This document shows positions 21,751 through 34,781 of a stretch of 64,000 nucleotides of DNA, one piece after another. The notes below the pieces were generated by a model. The model was not told the origin of the DNA, did no database searches, and was given only the letters and a program-made list of their open reading frames with translations. The stretch spans positions 10,462-74,461 of the forward strand of contig KB309895.1 of assembly GCA_000328365.1 (NCBI GenBank), read 5' to 3'. The stretch comes from Capitella teleta. Its lineage: Eukaryota > Annelida > Polychaeta > Capitellidae. The position numbers were made by a program, and so were the translations under genes. The number at the start of each line of letters is the position of its first letter. Positions within the stretch are counted from its first letter, which is position 1.

Positions 21751-24700
21751 TTATCATCAATATAAAATATTTCTGAAGTCATGGCTACATAAAATATAAA
21801 TCTCTTAGATTCTTGGAAGTGTCTTTTGATTATGAACATACTTTTTGTTTTTGGAACATTGCAGGTGTGGATATAGCCACGAGACAGTAAGGTCCTGCTG
21901 TACATAACAATTGCACCCGTGCTTTATATTTTCATGATCATTATGTATAATCTTTTCCCACTTTTTTTTTTATATCCCTGATCAAATGATGTTACGACAT
22001 AGAGCAAATATCGTTTCTCAGCAGATAGACCTTTAGCGGATTTTTTTTTTCAATAGAATTCTTTTATTCAGTGATGTCATATCTTGACTGGTCGATATGT
22101 GCAATATATTTTAGTAATAAATGTACGCGAGTGATATGTAAGAGGGTGAATTGCGGAGAGATGATTGAAAATTGAGATGTCCGGAAGAGAATGAAATTAG
22201 ACCTCGGTGCCCGGATATCGCGTTGTACTGTAAGTTCCTTAATTTTATCAACAAAAATATAGCATATTTTGTTCAGTATGCCTCAAATCCAGACAGTTTA
22301 GAGTGTACCACGCATACAATTGAATCACATTACATGAATATAATATTTTAATTAGCATGGGGACTCAACAGCATACTAGTTACACAACACCATTTGCCTT
22401 TATATGTTCGATATGTTTCATAGTAAGTATGTATGGTTCATCCCATCCCAAACAGTAGTATAATCAATCTCTTATCTTGCGGGTGTACGACAATTGACAC
22501 GTGTACCGTGAGACTTGCTTCTCTTGTGGAGCGATATAATATTTAGCTTGTGTCATAAGTTTCTCTTAGATTAGCTCCATGCAAAATCCAGATTCATCAT
22601 TGAGCTACTGTTAAAGATCTGCACGGTCAAACTGGCTCATGTGATGAATCAATCACTTGTGCAAATAAAACGGACAACTATGCAATAACATGTAATTCCT
22701 ACCTGGGATTTATATAGATGAAATGCTCAAAATATTTCTGATTCTCTCTTGTAAGGAAGATGCTGATCCATTCACCTGGACAGAGTTAAGTCTTTGCTAT
22801 TCATCGGGTAGGTTTGCTCCCTGACGGATATGTTTAGGATCAGAGTCATTAATAAATAAACAAACACTGACTCTCCGACTTTATAACATCTCGTGTTCTT
22901 GACGCAGCTCCTTATAATTCAATCCAAATCCTAATTGCAACACTAATGAGCATGATTCAGGCATTACCAATGCCTGCATGTTGCAATAATGGTCGCTCTG
23001 ATGTTCCAGTCACCCAAATTACCTCAGTATGCATACGTGTAATTAAATATATAACAACTGACCTCAAGTCCAGTGAAATCGATATTGCAAAATAAAATTA
23101 ACGCCATGAGGCTGACATAACGTTTTGACTGCATGCTTTACTATGCACTGTGCCTATAAACACAGTTGTACAGGTACAACCTTTTGTTTGCCGCGGATCA
23201 AAGAATCCGTGTGCTGGTTCTTCAACCCCATTCCCCAACATATTTACCCCATACCCTCTACGCTTTCTTTGTTTCTGGGCGAAAACTGCATCAAAACAGA
23301 AGATCACGGCATGAACTCGGCATATAAACAACATGAAACAGTCTGCATTGTAGGTTGTTGTTATAAGGCTGAATTATAAAATATTTTGTTGGCCCGAAAA
23401 CAGCATTGAGTTAATAGTACATTGAGGGCATAGTACAGATTTATAAACAAAGTCTCCTTGCCTGTTATGCACTTGCTTCAAGTACAATCAGGACTATGCT
23501 TAACCGTTCTTATAAAACCAATTGTTTACCTCGTATACTTCTATCAAAGTGTTCCTTTATGTGCAAGCATGCTTGCGGTGTTGAATATGTGTGGGATCAA
23601 TCTACTGATGATAACGGATAATAACTGGATTGTACATTGAAAAATATAAAATATTCGACTTCTTATCAGGTAAACAGAGTAACAAATCCGTGCTAAGATG
23701 TGTACTATGCATTGATTAATGTGTCGTCATGGTAACTATTTCTGAGAAATGCCCCATCGACAAGGACTCAAGTCAATCACCGATGGTCATTTCCAAGAAA
23801 TTGTAACCATGGTAACTGATGAGAGTATCTCGATGTCGGGCTATATCCGCACATGGAATCCCCGCCGTCAATACAGATCTGATATTGGGATTCAGCCTTC
23901 AGCAGATTACCAAACGAAGAAACCCAACCAATAACAAGTTTACAAAGTATCAATCTCTGTTTCCTCGTCTCATTCTGAGGGAATCAATTCTGCATTTTGT
24001 CTGCGTTTGCTGCTGTGTTTATCTGGAGGTGAAGTACAATAGCAAAGTGTTCCTTCTTTGATGTTCCCCGACACCTTTGTTGATTGTCGAGTATTAACTT
24101 CCTCTCAATCAATGACAATCGAATTCAGACCACAATACAGGTGCTAAAAAGGCAGAGGCCGTTTCGCTGAATGGCCCTCAATAAGCTTTTATTAAACCTG
24201 TGCTTGGAATGAAAAATTAGACATTATTGCTCCAAAGGGCATTTATTCATACGCGTTGATATTCGAATCAATAATACCAAGTGTTTATTGTACATGTAGA
24301 TGTAGTTGCTTTTCCTACTTTTTTTGTGTGGCACATTTTTTTTCTTCTACTCTGATGACAGTTAGAAGACAATCGGACACTGATATAACGAAGGGCTGTC
24401 TATCTAATGCGTCTATATCAAGTGAGTGGTCACAATTCTGATTGTCAGACAATCTAGGAGGATCTATTTTTTGTCCAACCCCTGGGAATCGCATGATTTG
24501 CTGAGAGTAAATACTCCTGTTGTATTATATTTATTATTTATGCATTGCGGTATTGCTATTGAGATTTGCTCATTGTTCCAGGAAATGTTGTGGTCAGTCC
24601 GGCATAACACAAATTTATTATTATCCTCACGCCCCAGCAACTCTCCTGCTATCCATGCATGCACCTATATACTATATTTCGTTCTCTTTCCTGTGACAAG

Positions 24701-26943
24701 ACTTACATGCGCATAAAAATAAGAGTTGACGTAGGAATGAACAGGTCTGGAAATAATAGTTTATAACACAAGAGGCCTATTTTTCCAGTGATAAAATATT
24801 TTAGTTATAGAATCAAATTGCCATTGACTAAAAAAACTTACTTGCACAGTTTCGTTGCCTGCGTGTGTGCAAAGTGCTTTTGACGTTTGATATTTCAAAC
24901 TCTGATACCAATTATTTAGTTATACATTGTAACGTTGGATGGGACGAGAAGCGCGACCATATTTTAACCAACATTCCTCACTTCAAATATTTTTCGTAGC
25001 GCCTAAATGCTACAACATCCCTGCGATTTAAATTGTTTGTCATAATCCCTAATATAATATAGCACTATGATATTCGCCCCGAGACAGAAGGATTCGAGGT
25101 GCTCAAAAAGAGACAGCGTATAGATTTTTTTTATGACTGAGACAAAAAAAAAAAAAAAAAAAAGGAACAAGAAAAAGACATTTGATCAGCCTACTGTCAT
25201 GAGTATGACATTCATCCTTGTGATTGACATTGAAGCCAAATGACCTATAAATGACCTTACGTTTTTATTGCTCATGCATTTTACATGACATTTTGATTGG
25301 CCGATTTTTGTGACGGAGCACTTATTTTAATCAATCATTGTTAAAATTAAACTCAACGCGTTAAATTAGTGATGATAACAAGAGCTGATAACAACAGAAT
25401 TAGAGCACAAACTCTGAAAAAGTATAAAAATCAACAAAAATAATTAACGTAATGTACGTGTAATTGTAGGTACAATGAATGTACGTGTAACATAAGGTAA
25501 TGAAAGGAAATACGCAGGCATCTAATGTGACACGGACTAGGAACTAGCGTGTGGGCAGAATCCAAATTGACATAAAAATTCAATGCTTCACTATGCATGT
25601 GGATTGTTTTTCGGTATTTGGCTCTAGTACGTATGAGGAGGCCAGCCGCATGCACAAAACCATTCCCTGCAGAGACACCATCAATACCTCGGCCATATCG
25701 AGATGTTGTAAGACTTCACGCCACACCCTCATTCCATTCCATCCCAAACAAATCAAAAAGCAAAACGACGTCACACCTGTAGTGGCTTGCAATACCTGTC
25801 CGGCTGTGATATCTGATTTCCAATCACAGGGGATCCGATTCTGGAGTTCAGCTGGCGTTATGATTCTCATTGAGTCTTTTGTTACGCGGCGGGATTGCCT
25901 TCCGTCGCACGCAGTTCCTCTTCCCGCATCTGTGTTAAAATGGATCGAATCCAGAAGCATCCTGGTTACCATAGTTACAATGCTAATTCCATTGTGACAT
26001 GATACTGGTTATCTTCTTATCTTTGCCGCAGAGCAAGGATTGCGAGATTATCGGTTCATACAAAGCATTGAATTGGATGACGCAGTTTTCACCTGTACTT
26101 GCCATCATCACCTGTGTAGTTCAAAAGCCTTAGGACAAAGTGCGAGACGAATGGATTAGAACCATTAATAGAACTGAGAATCGAATGCCGATTGATCTGA
26201 GGAATAAAGAACATGACATATAGATTGCACGAAAGGGAAATTATTAGCATATGATTTTGTCATGTTTCTGGAACATTGAGCTATTGTGCCTAATGGGCCA
26301 AACAATTAGATGTGTCCAGTGGATAGTGTGTAATTTATATATCTGATTAGCAGCTGAGACAACATTAAATTGGCAGCTATATGATCGCAAGTGATCATTC
26401 AAGTTGAAGAGAAGATCAAGCTGTCAGAAGGAAACAGCTGCTAGACATTTTGCTCGGAAACACCTGGCATCACTGGTCAATCTACGACTCAGATAAGACA
26501 CCCACTAAAACTCCAATGGTCAGAGAACGAAGTCACCCATCAGTACAATGAATTTATTTCAGGAAACAGTGTTTATAATGAAAAAAAAAAACAATGATTG
26601 CTCCACACATTAATAAATCAATTATATACTAATTAAATTGTTCAGAAATTCATGACACCAGTGCAAATATGTTCATGCTTCATACTAATTAGATAGCGGT
26701 CACTGCATTATTAATCGTTACATAAGTCTGTTTTGTATAATGGTCTGTAATAACTACTGTTTAGGTGTTGCTGTTGTGCTGCTGCTATTGGTAGTATATC
26801 CCGATTAAGTCTTTGCATCGCTCACAATTATCGTTGCTTTCCATCTCAGGAATAATCACCAGCCACATCGATCCTCCGATTCGGTCTCTCCATTCTGATT
26901 ATTGGGCTAACAGCAGAGGCATCCGGTCACCACCGTTTCTACT
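21751..26943. other. gene-free stretch
   Basis: No supported gene. It contains a 20-base A run at 25144-25163. The interval 25551-25997 is somewhat GC-richer and open on both strands, but neither translation shows a recognisable domain, so it is not called. Confidence 0.5.
25144..25163 (+). repeat. poly-A tract (A20)
   Basis: An uninterrupted run of 20 A bases with no recognisable retroposon body beside it. Confidence 0.9.
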
Positions 26944-27084
26944 TATTGGCTCAGCTATAGACTTAGTAGAGCGGCTTATATAACACCAGGTAGGTATGAA
27001 CCATGAAATATGTATCATGGCAATCTTTATGCTTCACCGTGAAGGTCAATTGACACCGACTGTATTAAACTCTAATCAATAAAT
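26944..27084 (+). promoter_or_regulatory. promoter-like block with tiny reading frame
   Basis: Two inverted CCAAT boxes (ATTGG near 26903 and 26944) precede a TATA-like TTATATAA at about 26976-26983. A 28-codon frame opens with ATG at 26997 and its stop overlaps the AATAAA at about 27079-27084. The arrangement resembles a compact pol II unit, but each part is common in AT-rich DNA and the peptide (MNHEICIMAIF...) is not recognised. Confidence 0.2.
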
Positions 27085-27755
27085 CTTTTATGCTTCAATT
27101 GAGATATATGTCTCGGTTATATTTATTAGACATATATATATATATAGAGAAATTAACCCCAAACTGCACTTAGGCAGACAGCATGTTTAATTCCCACCAT
27201 TTAGAACTTCAGGTATTATACAATAATGTAATTGATGTATGTCTTTGTCGGTCTGTAGTACCCGCTCACACAATGTAGGTGTTCAATTCCATGTTTGCTA
27301 ATGCATCCGTATAAGAACCACATATTCTGTAACGTGAATTGAGCCAGGTTTATTTCACCGGACTAGGAAGCCCTTGTTTGTCAGTGATAATATGGGATGA
27401 TCCACGTGGCTCGTTCATACGGCTGCTTGGAGCCGTAGACGCCACTTGCGATCAATTGATTCAACAAAGCTTCAAGAAGCGACGAAATAATATTGCCTTT
27501 GAACTTGTTATGCAACAAGCTGTTAGGCGTATTTTCGTGTGACCCGCAGTGTATGTACAAATGTTGTTGCGTCACCTAGCCGTGATAAGCATTCATCGTG
27601 GTTGCCCAATCAACGTGAATAAGATAATCAATAAAACATTTAGTCACTAGTGAGATAACGTTTATTGCACAACAAATTTTGTATGATGCCATAAATGGGA
27701 TTACCTACATCGGAGCAGCACCTCACAACACGATACAGATTGACCCAGATTCATC

Positions 27756-27761
27756 TTTATT
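27756..27761 (-). terminator. candidate polyadenylation signal for the GPCR
   Basis: TTTATT on the plus strand reads AATAAA on the minus strand, about 425 nt beyond the receptor's stop codon. A second AATAAA lies at 27661-27666. Either would give a short 3' UTR. Placement is by motif only. Confidence 0.35.
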
Positions 27762-28186
27762 TTCCTTTTATCTTGTTTTTTCTTCTTTTTCTTTTGCAAA
27801 GGGGAAACCAACGTGAAACCATGTCTCCCCGAGTAAGTCATCATTCAAATATTATTTTATACAAGCGTTTTAGCTATGTCTTAATTTTTCTTCTCTTCAT
27901 AACAAACAAAATTTAAGAATAACCAAACAAAAACAAATATTAAAAAGACGAAGCAAGGTTGAAACATTGAACAGGTAACTTTGTGCATTGAACACAGCCA
28001 ACGGTGTCTGAGCATCCCTCGCCGTTATGTTAAATTATGTACAATATAAAGCTATACCTTTGCTATGTACACTGACCCACGTTTATCACAAGCATCCAAG
28101 GTTCCTCCTTCCATCAGGCCAAATTCACGTCTATTAACGAATCCTCATAGCAGCGAAAGGGGCGCTCAGCGCGATTGCCGACATGA

Positions 28187-29350
28187 TCACAAGAGAGCAT
28201 TGTCGTCTCCAACGCTGCCGCCGTTTCCCATCTTGTCCTTGTCGCTACAAACCTCCAGAGGAACGGCGGCCTTCTTATCCTGCACGTTAGTCATCATGGT
28301 GGACGCTGTTGCAGTCCTTACCGACTGGTAGTTTTGTCTGCCACAGCAATGCATTAGAATTTGCCTGAACCTTGTGTTGAATAGAAAGTAAATACAAAAG
28401 TTCACAGACGAGTTTAAGAGAACCAGCATGTTGGATACTTTGCTGAAGTAGAACTGAAAACCACCGCAATCGCGTTCTTCATCTGGTAGAACCGACCAGA
28501 GGATCTGCGTGACCAGGGCGGGAACCTGACAGACGATGAACACCACGACGACTATGATCAGCACGAACGTGACGTTGTTATCCTGCTGTTGTCGGAGGCT
28601 CTGCATCTCCTGGCGCTTCCGTTTCAGTTCTTTCAGGGTGCGGATCAGGCAGATGTTCAAAACGGTCAGAATAAGCAAAGGTAGGATCATGAGAAAGATC
28701 GTGTAGCATACGTTAGAGTAAAACGTAAGGAAAATGGGATTGCTACCGAGTTTTGTGTAAGCCGGTGCCCAGGTAGCCATCCCGTCAGGTGTGTAATCCG
28801 TGATCACGACCTTGGATGAGAAGAAGCGGACGAGGTTGAAGAGGATGGAGCATATGACCACTGCGGCTAGCTGCTTCTTCGCCTGGTTCACGGTGCACAG
28901 GCGTGGGGCTTTGTATGGTTTGCAAACTGCGATGAAGCGGTTGAAGCCGACCAGTACTGTCACCCAGACGGTGGCAGTCTGCGCCGTCATTGCAATTGGA
29001 AATACGTGGACCAGAAACACTGTGATGGCGTTCTTGAAGGCGTTCGGTTCGCAATCCGAACAGTAGAAGGATTCAAACTCCCTTATGCTGTACAGGGGTA
29101 TGGACACGACGAGCAGAATACTGTCGATGACGGCCAAACCCTGGAAGAGGAACGAAGTCGAGGTCTTCATTTTGTCATAGCGGAATACGCAGAAAGCCAC
29201 GATGTTTCCAATCAACCCAAAGACGCACAGTATGCCCGTAATGACAGCCACCATGACGAACGTGTACATTGCGCACGACTTATGGAGCTGATCCAACGAG
29301 GTGTCATTTTGGAAGTACAACGACTCCCCTATGCTCTGGTTGCCTGCCAT
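28187..29350 (-). CDS. FMRFamide-receptor-like class A GPCR, intronless
   Basis: Encodes a complete 387-residue seven-helix receptor in one exon, expected at the plasma membrane and probably responding to a neuropeptide through G proteins. The N-terminus has N-glycosylation sites at N4 and N15 and no obvious signal peptide. Approximate helices: TM1 29-54 (GN at 48-49), TM2 64-87 (LAVID, D76 at 2.50), TM3 108-136, TM4 158-177, TM5 206-236, TM6 259-285 (CQVPA at 274-278), TM7 303-324. TM3 carries AQTATVWVTV and ends in NRF (137-139) followed by IAVCKPYKA, a pattern I recall from invertebrate FMRFamide receptors. Departures from the class A norm are NRF for DRY, CQVP for CWxP and NFCIY (317-321) for NPxxY. 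No Cys lies at the expected 3.25 position or in extracellular loop 2. C335-C336 after helix 8 could be palmitoylated. The ATG is preceded by G at -3 and by an in-frame stop at 29366-29368, so the start is well supported. The exact ligand is unknown, and another peptide-receptor subfamily is possible. Confidence 0.93.
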   Translation of the reverse strand: MAGNQSIGESLYFQNDTSLDQLHKSCAMYTFVMVAVITGILCVFGLIGNIVAFCVFRYDKMKTSTSFLFQGLAVIDSILLVVSIPLYSIREFESFYCSDCEPNAFKNAITVFLVHVFPIAMTAQTATVWVTVLVGFNRFIAVCKPYKAPRLCTVNQAKKQLAAVVICSILFNLVRFFSSKVVITDYTPDGMATWAPAYTKLGSNPIFLTFYSNVCYTIFLMILPLLILTVLNICLIRTLKELKRKRQEMQSLRQQQDNNVTFVLIIVVVVFIVCQVPALVTQILWSVLPDEERDCGGFQFYFSKVSNMLVLLNSSVNFCIYFLFNTRFRQILMHCCGRQNYQSVRTATASTMMTNVQDKKAAVPLEVCSDKDKMGNGGSVGDDNALL

Positions 29351-29426
29351 TGCGAATCTGCACTCTCAACTGCTGTTGGTAGTCATTGCAGTAAGCGCGC
29401 GTCGAAGCAGCTGTTTTACGCTCGTC

Positions 29427-29457
29427 TGAGGTTCAGCGGCGGCCCGCCTCGCTTATA
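29427..29457 (-). promoter_or_regulatory. candidate TATA/Inr core promoter of the GPCR
   Basis: On the minus strand CATATAAGC, with TATAAG starting at 29457, is followed 30 nt later by CTCAGAC, an initiator-like sequence whose A is at 29427. A GC box-like GGCGGG lies between them. This is the classical TATA-to-start spacing, and it would give a 5' UTR of about 77 nt with no intron before the ATG at 29350. The surrounding 29.4-29.5 kb is GC-rich compared with the background. Confidence 0.5.
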
Positions 29458-29459
29458 TG

Positions 29460-32409
29460 CGGGACTGATAGCTGCCGAGAGAGGGAGACGAGCGACGCTT
29501 TACTCTCGAGGGACGGCCCGTGTTCAACGCACATTCCATTGTTGCTTGGACTCCGCCAGGGAAAAGTCACACACAGAGAGCAACTCATATTCAGTAAAAG
29601 CCGCGGATGTGAAAAAAAAAAATCCTCTGATAGCAATGAAAAGCACTCAATGACGATCTCCGAACAATCTCTTCTACAAAAGAAAGGGCGTAACGGCTAA
29701 TGAGTGAACTAGTGCCAGGTATTGTTCTTTAGAAGAGGAATGACATAATACTCCTTCACACGGGTGCCGCCTAAATGCGTCGCCATCATCCGTCTTCTCT
29801 GACTTACACTCATGCATTATGCATACGTGATTTGTTCATTTCGGGTGATACGACTATGCAGTCATCTGTGCATAATGGCCATGTTTACTCATATCCTCGA
29901 ATTAAGTCAGTTACGTTATAACAGTAACCATACAGCCATACATTTTAGCCGATTCATCAGCACGCTTTACGCCAAGGACCCCACGCAGAACAAGCAGGTC
30001 CTAGAGTGCAATGACCGGTGAGAGCCCTCACGGATCGCTGGCGTCTCCCCTACAAGACGCCTTGAAGAGCTATTTGCGTCTGTCTGCCATTACTAAACAA
30101 GCATTTTTGTTTGCAGGGCATTCAATGGGTAAGCAGCTCTTGTATCCCGAGATCTCAGCTGAAGGGCAGAATACACACGAGGTCGTCACCAGCGGTACCA
30201 TCCAGGTTATTTCCGAGTCCCCTCTAAAGAAGTTTTACAGCTCACTCCCGTCACTGCAGTCGGCTTGAGTGTTGAGGGGCGAACTGGAATTGCTCAGCAT
30301 GTTGCTCGTGAGCTGAGATGACGAGGCGCAGCTGCACGTACAGTCAATTGTGAATAAATCATCACTTGACACAATGCTACAGGACATGTTAGAAGGTATC
30401 ATTTCTATGGAATTCCATGCAGTGATGCTAATCTTGGTCTGTGCTATCCCGGTAGGTAGTATCTAGGATTAAGCTCCGCCCATAATTTTGGGCTTCAAAT
30501 AATCTTCATCGAATTATGCTCAACAAAGTATGCGTACATGCATCTTGTTTTAGATCATAGTGATTTGGAAGTAGCGGGTAATTATCACCAACAACCACAT
30601 ACAATCCGATTTAACAAAAGTCCGAATAACACCAGAATTTTCTGGCATTTGAGGCATGTCTTATCTACTTCTTACGTAAGATTTCCAACGCAAGGTCTGG
30701 TACATAACGTGTAAAAGTAAACAGAGTATTTCCTACAAGTAATCTTCGCCTTCTGGAGTTCTATTACAGACATCTTTACTGTATTCAACCTCAGAACTCC
30801 ATCTGAATGAGCATAGCGTGAAACACACAACGGTGGAGACACAAGAAAAACAAGGGTCCATCTGCATGATTAAACAATTATCCTGTCCAGGAACGATCTC
30901 CTCATAATATAATTAATCCCCCATGGAGATTCCCTGACATTTGGATGTTAATTGCTGCCCCAAGGGTATGCGGGTCATTGACGTGTATTTATTTTATTAT
31001 ACTCACCGGTCTGTGGATTTTCGTACTGTGGCTTTCATATATATATTTTTTTTAGTTTCCATGATTTCCCATTAAACTCGATTGACTTGTCAGTATGTCT
31101 GCATCAGCCTTGCAATGAGTCCTTTTGACATTTTTTGGTCCAAGCTGTTTTCTCTTTCCATTATGCGTTGTGCTGTGTTTACAATTTTAGCATTTGGCTA
31201 TCTGTAGAATTATAGAAGGGCGACTTCAATCATGCTTTTTTGGTAATGTTTCTACACGAGCGAGTATTAAAAACTGGATATTTTTTTGGGAGGGATTGAT
31301 CGCTTCCTGAAACCAAGGGGGTCAGGTTATTTCCTGGTTCATTCTCGATCAAAGCTGTCGTATTTCGCAGGATTTGATTGAGTACTTTTTGTGATATTTG
31401 CTACGATACATTTGTAATAATCGTACGCTCAAGGCTTGGAACCTGGAAATCGCGAGGAAATCATATGAAAACCGCAAGAAAATGGAGAACATTGAAAGCA
31501 AAATCAATCACTGAATGGGTATGAAATCCGCTAAATGAGCAGATCAGAGGAAGTTTGATGATTTTTTACGAGGTTTAAAAAGGAAAATTCTGAGAATCGG
31601 ATCTGTGTCTCATTTACACGGCCTTGTTATAGAAACCAGGCAATGTGTGCATGGGTTACAACTGCGCACTACTACTTCTGGCATTATACCTGTGTGAAGC
31701 CTGGTGAAAATAATCTCACCGGTTTTCAACGGGTACAATCTCCCAGGTTGAAGAAGATGGATCGTGTATGTTGATTAGATTCGATTCCTGCTAGAAATCA
31801 AGATGTCCGTTTCGACTTCTGCTTAGCAACTCTACGTAGGATTGATTAATGAGGTGCAAACGGGGGACAGGAGTAGCCCAAGACATCGGTAAACAACAAC
31901 CGAAAAGGAACAATATCTTTTGCAGATGATGCAATGGGATTACAGAGGAACAGAAGACAAGCATCGATCTCCTCTTTTGTATCTCGCTTTGGGGATTCCA
32001 ATAGCGAATGCGATCAATGCATTGATGCTGAAAGCCCCAAGCTTTTGTTGAAGACAGTCTTGTCAAGGGTTGCCAGATTTGATTTGCGAATAGAAAAATG
32101 ATAGAAGCAAGAAACTAAACAAATAACCAACTAATATAGACCTCAATCGAGTTAGCCAGTGCATCGACAGGCTTTTACACAATAGACGTGTTACACCCAG
32201 GACCAATCTCCGGAGGTAACACGACAAATGGACAAGAAATGAGTACGCGGTGGAATGACCACTGTGCTTGCAAATTGCAAATCAGGAAACGGCGTGCTGT
32301 TTTTTTTCGGTGTGGTTTCTCCCCTTTCAAACCCAGTCAAACGCCCTCTCCAAATCCATCGACCAATTGATCGACTGCCGGTTATTCAGATTACACCTCG
32401 CTGCTCTGG
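29460..32409. other. gene-free stretch upstream of the GPCR
   Basis: No second gene was recognised. Frames at 29812-30021 and 30011-30268 have locally coding-like composition and a GT donor-like site near 30008, but no known motif. Regulatory sequence for the receptor may lie here; none beyond the core promoter is visible. Confidence 0.45.
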
Positions 32410-32449
32410 TTTCCGGTTTAGATTTTCTGATTTCCGGTTTAGATTCTCG
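32410..32449 (+). repeat. two-copy 21-bp tandem repeat
   Basis: TTTCCGGTTTAGATTTTCTGA at 32410-32430 is followed directly by a second, nearly identical copy at 32431-32449. It is minor, with no known role. Confidence 0.8.
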
Positions 32450-34748
32450 CTCGCCCACTTAAGAAGCATTCGGGAGGGTTTTTCCCCATACTAAATCTGC
32501 TAAATGCTTTCATCTGCGAGCGCTGAGTATAAATCCGTCCGCCAACTTATTTTTTCTGGCTCTGTCAAATATAATAGGTGGTGTGCGTGAGGCGCTTTCT
32601 AATTGCTGATGACGGGATATAAACTATAGCAGAGAGACGAGCCGGGTGGAAGCGCGCGGTATAATACGGGGATTGGCAGGCTATTCCGTCCCTGCATTAT
32701 GCTGGGCACAGATTTCGGGCCTCATTTCGTAGAGAAGTCTTCATTTCGATCGGGAGTGAGTGGCGGTAAGCAGTCGCGACCGGCCTGCTCAATTGAGTTT
32801 GCAAGTAAGAGAGGAAGAGTTCCAGTGTGGTCATGGTGACAACATGAACGTTATGTATATATTTACAATCGTAGTGTGCATGCAAGGAAGGAGAGGGGCA
32901 TGTTCGTAGCATGGCTTCCGATTGTCCCAATGGAGTTAGTATATTAACACTGCCAATTTTCCACGCCATCGGATGACGAAGTACGGAGAGATCATGAACA
33001 ATGTGTGGAACGTCTCTGAGGCCTGAGAAAAACTGACGAATGAAAAAAGGGACACATAAGAAGTCACAAAAAGCAGACGAGGTCCCGTCATTGGGGTGCC
33101 AGAGTGAATAAGCGAGAGGATGGTCTTGAGAACTTGCCATGCAGAGGTTTTATGCTCTCCAAGGAGTGGAGTACAGTACAAAATATCAATCTGGGAATGG
33201 GGTAAATATTAGCCAAGAATGGCGAGCGTATTGTCCGTATCAACATTGTTATGGGCTTCAAATATTAGCAGTGTGCAGCGTACCGAGTGCAAAGGAGTTG
33301 TATGAGCAAATAAGAATCTTCCCCGTGTTACGCTTTCCATTGTCGATGGAAACACTTCTTTTGACGGGAGGAGTAAACGATGTTTTTGCTTTCCTTGTAG
33401 TCGTAAAGAAGAGAGATTCATATCGAAGGGTAATCTCACTAATCTGTGCACTGCCTTCAAGTGGGCACTCACGCTAAACGTGTTTATTCTCAAGGCCTTC
33501 TTCCTTGAGTATCTGTCTGCTCATATCATGTGCTCCAGACCCCTATTTCCATGCCAGCACCTCCCTCAAAAAACGTATAATTTCCACGGAAATTCCTCAG
33601 TAACGATTCGTGCTTTATTTGGCCCTCTCGCGAGAAGAAACCCTGAAGTACCGACATCACATGTAGCAGCTGATTGTCGATTCCATCAAAAAATAAAAGT
33701 AGGTTTTTATTGTCCAAATCATACGCCATACTTTTACAAGGATGTTAAAGGCCCATATTCATCCGCGGGCACTATATTGCCTCGCAAAATAGTCCACCTC
33801 ATTGATCCATCTAAAGCTTCAAAGGCATCAATTTGACTCAGGATTGAAAGGTGACAGAATTGAAACGATGCTATGTAATCGACACCAATTATTGCGCAAC
33901 CACTAATGGGTTGCCATAGCTGCGAGGAACGAAACCGAACTATTTCCAGAAAATGCTTTTCTTTTCCCATCCAGTTTTTATTTGTTCATAAAAATACGCC
34001 GGTTGGTTGCATTCTGCGTCGCTTCTTTTGCTTCTGGGCATTAGGAGCTTTCAGATTTCCTAGCGTGACGAATAGCTTGCCGGATGCAGCGAAATCCGAC
34101 CTTCAGTATCATTGTGATTCACGTAGGGTAAACACTGATTCCATGCTAAAAAGCGACACGCAAGACCACTGGGTTTGTCGCTAATCCAAGCATTCTATTG
34201 GGGATCACGAACATCTGATTAACAGTCTTAATGGATGGAGAAATCAAAGGTCGAGAGGTCTTATGAAACAGGGCACAATGGCGGCAAGGAAATATCTGTT
34301 CGGCAAACACACGAAGCAGCACTGAAGAAATATAGATCGAACCATGATCGTCATTCTTGCAGCATCTGACCGTCCATAGTTGGTTGTATAATGGTGTCTA
34401 ACACATGAAATTGCCGTTCAGCCAATGATGCAGAAGCTCGGCTGTGATGATAAAAAATTGCCTCTAACGAGCGGAGATCTTCCATCGGTCCCACATGACC
34501 TTGAACTTTGACCTAATAGGCCTCCACTGGGTCATTAATCTGGCATATTTGGGATTCCTAGGGACACGTGGTGATCTTTCTTTTTTGGTATTCTTTCTAT
34601 TCCAAATGGAGGCGCGTGCATTGAATCGTTTGCCAATAGAGGACAATCGCCGCATGTTATATGTTAATTTCAGAAATATAAGTTTATATATGGGGCAAAT
34701 GGGATAGCATAGTGTAGTAGTTCAAATATCAATGTTCACAATGGGACG

Positions 34749-34778
<30 letters not shown>
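34749..34778 (+). repeat. poly-A tract (A30)
   Basis: Thirty uninterrupted A bases. No LINE or SINE body was recognised upstream. Confidence 0.9.

Positions 34779-34781
<3 letters not shown>

Noticed and set aside
21399-21905. Histidine/isoleucine-rich pentapeptide repeat protein on the plus strand and a Met/Val-rich one on the minus strand
   Set aside because: Both are translations of the 15-bp minisatellite, which keeps frames open because its unit is a multiple of three. No flanking coding sequence supports a gene.
25551-25997. 148-codon plus and 130-codon minus overlapping frames in a GC-richer island
   Set aside because: No recognisable domain on either strand and no clear splice or promoter context; mutual shadowing is the simplest reading.
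29006-29653. 215-codon frame on the plus strand
   Set aside because: It lies antisense to the GPCR start and promoter. Its open state is a shadow of the receptor's codons, and it shows no domain.
32697-33493. Several 80-147-codon frames on both strands
   Set aside because: No motif, no codon pattern favouring one strand, no supporting signals.
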